Below are positions 58,175-64,000 of a DNA stretch of 64,000 bases, piece by piece. This DNA is from Otatea glauca (taxonomy: Eukaryota > Streptophyta > Magnoliopsida > Poales > Poaceae). Position numbers and translations under genes: made by a program. Positions within the stretch are counted from its first letter, which is position 1. The number at the start of each line of letters is the position of its first letter. The stretch covers positions 124,001 through 188,000 of the forward strand of contig JAYEVK010000061.1 of NCBI GenBank assembly GCA_036346275.1, given 5' to 3'. The notes under the pieces were generated by a model. The model saw only the letters and a list, made by a program, of their open reading frames with translations. It had not been told where the DNA came from and did no database searches.

Positions 58175-58199
58175 GAGAGCGAGAGAGAGAGAGAGAGAG
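58175..58199 (+). repeat. GA microsatellite in the ZF-HD 5' leader
   Basis: A run of GAGAGA from 58175 to 58199, about 65 bp before the ATG. GA tracts are common in plant promoters and leaders and can be bound by GAGA-type factors; any effect here is inference. Confidence 0.8.
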
Positions 58200-58263
58200 C
58201 TGAAGAAGAAGCAAAGGAGACGAAGGAAGCAAGGCAATAAAGAGGAGGGGGAGGAGGTGATCA

Positions 58264-58929
58264 ATGGAGCAGCACCAGCAGGAGAGGCCAAGGGAGGTGT
58301 ACAGGGAGTGCATGCGCAACCATGCGGCGAAGCTGGGCACCTACGCCTCGGACGGCTGCTGCGAGTACACCCCCGACGACAGCCACCCGGCCGCGCTCCT
58401 CTGCGCAGCTTGCAGCTGCCACCGCAACTTCCACCGGAAGGCGTTCCTCGACCCCGCCGCGGGGGCGACGGGCGCCACCAGCCCGCACGCGCCAATGCTG
58501 CCCTCTCCCAGCGCACCGCCGGGCTACATGCACATGGCTATGGCCGGCACGAGCGTCGACGGTGGCTCGCACAGCGGCGGGAGGAGGCGGACGCGGACAA
58601 AGTTCACGGAGGAGCAGAAGGCGCGGATGCTACGGTTCGCGGAGCGGCTCGAGTGGCGGATGCCCAAGCGGGAGCCCGGCCGCGTGCCGGGGGACGACGA
58701 GGTGGCGCGCTTCTGCCGGGAGATCGCTGTCACCAGGCAAGTCTTCAAGGTCTGGATGCACAACCACAAGGCCGGCGGCGGCAGCGGTGGCGCCGGCACG
58801 GGAGGCGGCGCTCAGACATCATCGTCGACGACGCGGGGCGTCGGCGGTGGAGGAGGGGGCTTGTCGCCGGCGATGGGCGCCGACGGGGAGGAGGAGGAGG
58901 AGGTGAGGGGTAGCGAGATGTGCATGTAG
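58264..58929 (+). CDS. Zinc-finger homeodomain (ZF-HD) transcription factor, 221 aa, single exon
   Basis: A plant-specific nuclear DNA-binding protein. Residues about 12-62 form the ZF-HD dimerisation zinc finger: VYRECMRNHAAKLGTYASDG, CCEYTPDD, then LCAACSCHRNFHRK with the conserved Cys/His set. Residues about 106-168 form the homeodomain: RRRTRTKFTEEQKARMLRFA, the ZF-HD-typical insertion around MPKREPGRVPG, EVARFCREIAVTRQVFKVW and MHNHK in place of the usual WFQNR. A Gly-rich stretch and an acidic EEEEE tail follow. The start ATG lies in GATCAATGGAG after a GA-rich leader; upstream in-frame ATGs are absent in the GC-rich region. Intronless structure and length fit the family, in which zinc finger homeodomain proteins dimerise and bind ATTA-core sites. 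GC content is far above that of the surroundings, as in many grass genes. A 2.1-kb inverted repeat ends about 360 bp upstream. Confidence 0.95.
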   Translation: MEQHQQERPREVYRECMRNHAAKLGTYASDGCCEYTPDDSHPAALLCAACSCHRNFHRKAFLDPAAGATGATSPHAPMLPSPSAPPGYMHMAMAGTSVDGGSHSGGRRRTRTKFTEEQKARMLRFAERLEWRMPKREPGRVPGDDEVARFCREIAVTRQVFKVWMHNHKAGGGSGGAGTGGGAQTSSSTTRGVGGGGGGLSPAMGADGEEEEEVRGSEMCM

Positions 58930-60612
58930 TAGTACGTACGTAGTGGGGTGGAATGGCTAGGCTTGGATAATTTAACCCATTTTGCTATTTTCTTTTGGTA
59001 TTTTTGCTTCTTTGACTTTGATTATTGATGATGAGATTGATTGTTTTAACGGTGCTGTTAATTATGTTGTGTTATTGCGATAATTCATTCAATTATTTTT
59101 TTTGTTACCCTCAAAAGGAGATGCTCTTAATTTCTCCCCCTACCAAGCTCTTCTTTTCTTGCTTAATTTCGATCTTGACTACTTCACCATGAAATCTCAG
59201 TCCAACTATGAACTAGCTTGAGAGGTCATGCTTTCCTTTCGCATTTCTTTAAGTTCCCACCTGTCTAGCATGCATGCATAATTAAGCTTGAATGCATGCA
59301 AGGTGAGCAGATATATGAACCCGCTTCAAAAGACTTGCTCCATTTTATAGGATTAGGTTTTAGTTCATTATAGAGAATTATTCGATCTGAAGCATCTTGA
59401 GATACCAACTGGCCTACTACGGTATACATCAGTACAAGGATGTTGGTTTTGGCTCTCCTAGTTTAAGGTTTATTTGCCTTGTTTTGTTTGGCATGAATGG
59501 TAAAATGTAGAGCAATATATATTTGTTCAATCTTTTAGATGCAGTTCGAACTTATCCAAAGCAGAGCTATTTTTTTTTTCAGAACACACGAGAGAGATGC
59601 ATATATATTAATTATACAGAACTAATAAAATTAGAAAAGTAGTTTTTATTGAATCTTACTACCCTTTCAATAAAATGATTGTGTGCTTATTTCCTGGGTA
59701 TACACCACTACATCGAATTACCACTAAATAATGGACCCAGAACACGAAAACTAAAAATTGTGCAGTACCACAGTACCACTACATGTACGAGAATCCATTG
59801 CGATTGGAATAAATCTCGATCACATGAATTACAGTTCTACAGAGGTGAATACTTGGGCGTACGTCAATACTTGGGCTTATGACGTACGCGAGAACGACTA
59901 ATTAACTCACGTAATCAAAGTAGAATCATCTCAATTTGTGAGACCACAGTATGTGACTATTGATGGGCCAATTATGGAAAGTAGCTACTAATCTGATTGC
60001 CGCATGCGATTGGACATGTGAGTCAATTGCAATTATCCGTTTTGGTTAGCTAAATAGAGTAATGTGGTTAAGTTAGAACGGGACATAGATAACTCGAATC
60101 TATGTCCCATATGCTATGATATATAAAAGGTCTAAATACATTCACTTTACTGTAACATCAGGTGGCAGGATCCATGAATGGAATCATATGAAGCTAGATA
60201 GACAAGGATAGAGATTCATTGATTCTACCCCCTCCGTCAAAGCAAATCTACCGTGTGCCTCATCTGTATATGTATCATTTTACGTTTATTTGTTAAACTA
60301 TTTGAAAATAGGGAGGGCTAATTGCAGTATTGGTTCCTCTATTTCTGAAGGAGTTTTTATGAGGCTCAACAGCTTTCATTGCTGCAATTTTATGGCCGTT
60401 TTGGTTGACATAAGAAATAACATTATTTTAGGAGCAGCAGCTTAATTATACCATTTGACGCTTGGAAGCCTATAATAATTCTTAAAGGGTTTTTTTTTCC
60501 TCGCAAATAAAATGAGAACTTCATCTTTTATCTCAAAATTTGATTGTTCTAAGAGATTTTATTTCCTTTTATCGACTACTTCATTGTTTGGTTTGTTGTA
60601 AACTTAATACTA
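58930..60612. other. ZF-HD 3' UTR and intergenic DNA
   Basis: The first 200-300 bp probably contain the ZF-HD 3' untranslated region. The rest is AT-rich with short ORFs and no motif. No gene or bounded element seen. Confidence 0.5.
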
Positions 60613-60615
60613 TTA

Positions 60616-60877
60616 CTCTCTCCGTTGATAAATATAAGGTCTATAGTTTGAATGATCTCGTTGAAAAATATAAGACATACATGTAGATTTAATGAGTCTT
60701 TCCACTTATACTCTATTTATTCTCTCTCAACTATATACATGTATTCATTATCTCTCATCTTTCAAGACAATTAAAAGAGATATGTAAGTCATTTTCTCTT
60801 ATGACTTTCTCAATTTTATCATAACTTTAATCCTTATGCAAAGTCAAAATACACTTTATATTTATCAACAGTGGGAG
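60616..60877. mobile_element. Stowaway/mariner-like MITE, copy 2
   Basis: Left end CTCTCTCCGTTGATAAATAT, right end (reversed) CTCCCACTGTTGATAAATAT, flanked by TA at 60614-60615 and 60878-60879. Inside it matches copy 1 (42246-42527) closely, e.g. TTGAATGATCTCGTTGAAAA, but lacks about 20 bp found there. Confidence 0.87.
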
Positions 60878-61518
60878 TATTATCTAATGGCTCACCTTTT
60901 TGCTTTGTTGGTTTCTCACCGGGCGCACAGGAGTTTGCTACTCCGTTTCCAAACAGTCAGCACTTTTCACCAAATAATACACAAGAAACAATCAAAATTT
61001 TGAAACGTGACCAAAGTACCCCCACGATAATTTCTCAAACGCACATGAAAATCAAGGTTGCAAAGTGGGGATATGGGTATAATTAATAGGAGTATCTCAG
61101 GATTAGAGAAAGAGTCGAGTGTTTGATAGCAAATTCACTTTAAGATGAGAAGGCCCCGTTTGAATTACAACCATCTCGTAAAAAGAAAACCATCCAATTC
61201 TTTCTCGCAGACAAAAAAAAGTTACAAGATCTAAGTTCGGAAAACGAAAATAATATTTTAGAGACTTTTAATCTAACGGTCGCTCTCAATTCGACAGGTC
61301 ATCTCCCACCTAGATTTATGTCAAAAAAATCCCCCACCTATAGATAGTCACCGCCTGAATGTGCTTATGGGTCACATCGGCTGGCGGCCACTCTTAAACC
61401 ATGGAGAGAGACTTGGGCAGTACATTGTACCTCGCTATTCTGAGTTCTGAATCCTTTTGACTTGTTGGAGTGACAGCCCTATTCAGCCACGCAATTAACT
61501 TGGGATCTAAAGCGTGAT

Positions 61519-63000
61519 CGAGGTTTCGAAAACCGCCGAGATTTCAGTAATTTTGGTCGGATCTTGAAACTTGTTCGGGACGGGATTCAAAATTTTGGAT
61601 AGATAATTTTTTTTAAATAATTTAAATTGCTTCAGTAGTATCAGAAATCGCGAAATCCCAGATAATTTGATCAAAATTTGGCTATTTGGACCGTATTTGG
61701 CCTAATAACCCTTAAGAAAGTCATCTTCTACGGTAATTTGTTGAAAAACAAAATTTTTCAGGCGTTTTAAAATTTTTACAGAAACGTTGTCATATTTTTA
61801 TAAAATTGTACAAACTTGATAATACTCTAAAAATTTTATTGTACTATCTTTAGAAGTGTAGGATCATACAGAAAAAGTTTAAAAATAATAGAACTTCATT
61901 TGTTATCTTTAAAAAATTAAAAACAGAATGAACATAATTAAGATAGCAACTTTGTCAGAATTTTATAAATTTGCTCGGGTGTGATCATGATCCGAAATTT
62001 TTTGGAGAGCTTAAGAATTGGCTAAGAACCCTTCTATAAACATTTTAATAACTTTAAACTTTTTGCTTCCTCAATCAAATCTATAAATGCATTGAACTTC
62101 ATTTCTTATCTTTCAAAAATCAAAAACACAATGAACATAAATGGTACAGTATTATTGTAAGAATTTTATAAATTCGCCGGTATGTGATCATGATCTAAAA
62201 TTTTTATGAGATCTTAAGAATTTCCTCAACACCCTTCTCCAAAAGTTTCAAAAATTCTAACTCATTTTTGGTTGCTGAAGAAAATCTATGTATTGACCAT
62301 GTGGTTTTTATTAGGACATAGAACTATCAAAATTTTTAAACATTTTTGAAGCTTGATTATCATCTAAAAATTTTATGGAAATATTGATGATACATCAGAA
62401 CCATCCACAAAAATTTCAAAATTTTCTAACATGATTTGAAATATTTTTCATTTGGTTGAAATTTGCCGGTAAGGCTTTTATCAGAACAGTAGCACTGTTT
62501 GAATTTTTAAACATGTATGAAGCTTGATCATTATCTGAAAATTTTATGGGAACATTAGTGATGCATCAGAACCATGCATAAAATTGTTTAAAAAATTTAA
62601 CGTGGTTTGTTCTATTTTTTATTCAATTCAAATTTGTTGGTGTGCGTTTTATCATGACAGTAGCACTGTATGGATTTTTATAAATTCCACAGACTTGATA
62701 ATTATCTGAAAATTTTATAGGAGCATTGCTGATGTGTTAGAACACTCTACAAAAAATTTCAAAATTTGTTTATATTGTTTGAACCATTTTTCGCTCGGTT
62801 CAATTTCACCGAAATCTCGACCAATCTTTTAGAGATTTCGGCAATTCCTAGCGAAATCTTAGAAATTCCAGTGAAAAAAACAGAATTAGAATTTTTACTT
62901 TCGTATTTCGTCCAGAATTCATCCAAATTTCCGATATGTCAGTTAAATTTCAAATTTTAGTCACCTCTAAGTTGTTAACCTAAAACGAGATTTGAACGTG
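61519..63000. mobile_element. hAT-like non-autonomous element with ~170-bp internal repeats, copy 3
   Basis: It follows 44001-45456 along its whole length, e.g. TAATAACCCTTAAGAAAGTC, TTGTTGAAAAACAAAATTTT and AGTAGCACTGT. Six internal units carry a CTGAAAATTTTAT-type block at about 61826, 61993, 62195, 62364, 62535 and 62706; the last steps are about 170 bp. The right end reversed is CACGTTCAAATCTCG; the left edge CGAGGTTTCGAAAACC is approximate. No coding sequence or target duplication. Confidence 0.62.
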
Positions 63001-64000
63001 ACAAGCCAGCGTTGGTGCAGGCAATGACATGAGTACACGGCGCCATTCCGTGGGCGGCTGCAAACATTGCAGGGCTAGCTGCAAAAGCCGGCTTCCTCTG
63101 CCACAGCGCTACGTCTCGGCCGCTAGCCGCCAGGAGCCTAGGCTACCCTAGGGTAGCGTATAATGGTGTCAACGACGACGGGCGGGGAGAGACGAGACGC
63201 GCGGGATTGATCCGATCTCGGCCGGGGCGTGCCGTGCCGTGCCGTGCTCTGCCTCTGCGTGTGTCCTACTGCCGCAGCGCTGCACGGTCTCGGGACTCAC
63301 AGCGCGCGCGGGCGCTGTGCGATGGCAATGACGTTGTTATGCTCTGTTCGAGGCTTTTAACTCAGTTACTCAGCTCAGTTTTTAAAAAGTCACTGAACCT
63401 CTTAAGCTCTTAAATGACTTTTATCGTAAACTAGAAATTATATATAATTAACGAAAATAAAAAATTAAGCTAAATCTATTTTTACAGCTTATTATTGAGA
63501 GAAATTAACTATCTATTATTGAACGATCTTTTAAAAAAAGCTATAATCGTTTTTTAATCTAAAAAGCTAAAAAACAGCTTTTCAAAAAAACTACAGCCCT
63601 AAACAGGTCCTTAGTTTCTAGTAGTTGCGGTGCTCGTTTTTTTTTCTTCAAATATGAATCTTTACACACGAATTTACAAAACTAGCTTGGTCACTGACCG
63701 TGAAAATCAGTGGCAAGCGACATATATCACCAACTGCGCTCTCATATCGCAGTACCTTGTCAGCACCGTGGCTAGAGGTGGGCGTCGTGCCGGGCTAGGC
63801 CAGCACGACACGGGTCCGTTGGGTTGCGTGCCTAAATGTACCATACCTTGCCGCCACGGTTTGACTCGCCTTTTGCAAGCATAGGCACGGTTCATTTGCG
63901 ATTCGTGTCGTGTCGGTCCAGCCCCAGCTTATTTGCACTATTGCGACGAGATGAAAGGAACCGAAGACATATATCGCCCATCGTGCACAACTATAAGGCC
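63001..64000. other. Terminal stretch: GC-rich patch and miniature-element-like sequence
   Basis: 63050-63330 is GC-rich with an ORF (63207-63413) lacking motifs. About 63335-63612 is bounded by CTCTGTTCGAGGCTTTT and (reversed) GACCTGTTTAGGGCT, which resemble hAT-type miniature-element ends but without a clean duplication. 63770-63930 has repeated CACGACACGG/GTCGTGTCGG motifs, a repeat type common in plant genomes. No gene supported. Confidence 0.4.

Noticed and set aside
58136..58906. Other-frame and antisense ORFs over the ZF-HD gene
   Set aside because: GC-rich shadows; only the 58264 frame has the zinc finger and homeodomain.

Overview
This window is nuclear DNA of a flowering plant, almost certainly a grass (Poaceae). 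The support is a 377-residue plant-type actin with introns at the usual plant positions, a very GC-rich single-exon zinc-finger homeodomain gene, miniature elements ending in CTCCCTCCGTT with TA duplications, and a dense nest of retrotransposon remnants and DNA transposons. I cannot name the species.

Only two ordinary host genes look intact: actin (81-1686, +, four coding exons) at the left edge and a ZF-HD transcription factor (58264-58929, +, one exon) near the right edge. A third host-type gene, a FAR1-RELATED SEQUENCE gene (4914-7406, -), is broken by several frameshifts, a nonsense codon and a small repeat insertion.

The rest is mobile DNA. Left part (3.4-21 kb): an LTR fragment, a 5'-truncated LINE with an 11-bp target duplication, two solo LTRs of one long (about 3 kb) family in opposite orientation (8026-11078 and 18037-20983, each with a perfect 5-bp duplication), and a Ty3/gypsy body that is interrupted by a 1.76-kb insertion and then joined abruptly to the 3' half of a Ty1/copia element.

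Middle (21-30 kb): an 8.6-kb Mutator-like element (MULE) with 55/56-identical outer terminal repeats and a perfect 10-bp target duplication. All its genes lie on the minus strand: a frameshifted MuDRA-like transposase, a plant-mobile-domain gene, and a small protein with a GRF-like zinc finger. It also carries a 38-bp perfect palindrome and six GCGATCGC sites.

Right part (30-58 kb): a solo LTR with palindromic subrepeats; a foldback-like element built of a roughly 16-bp minisatellite and split by another solo LTR; three related hAT-like elements filled with degenerate units of about 170 bp (third copy at 61.5-63 kb); miniature elements; a CACTA element with a decayed TNP2 transposase whose two ends are both 5'-type; two solo LTRs nested in it; and a 2.1-kb inverted repeat ending about 360 bp upstream of the ZF-HD start codon.

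The locus records repeated insertion followed by LTR-LTR recombination: I see five well-bounded and one less certain solo LTR, but no full-length LTR retrotransposon.
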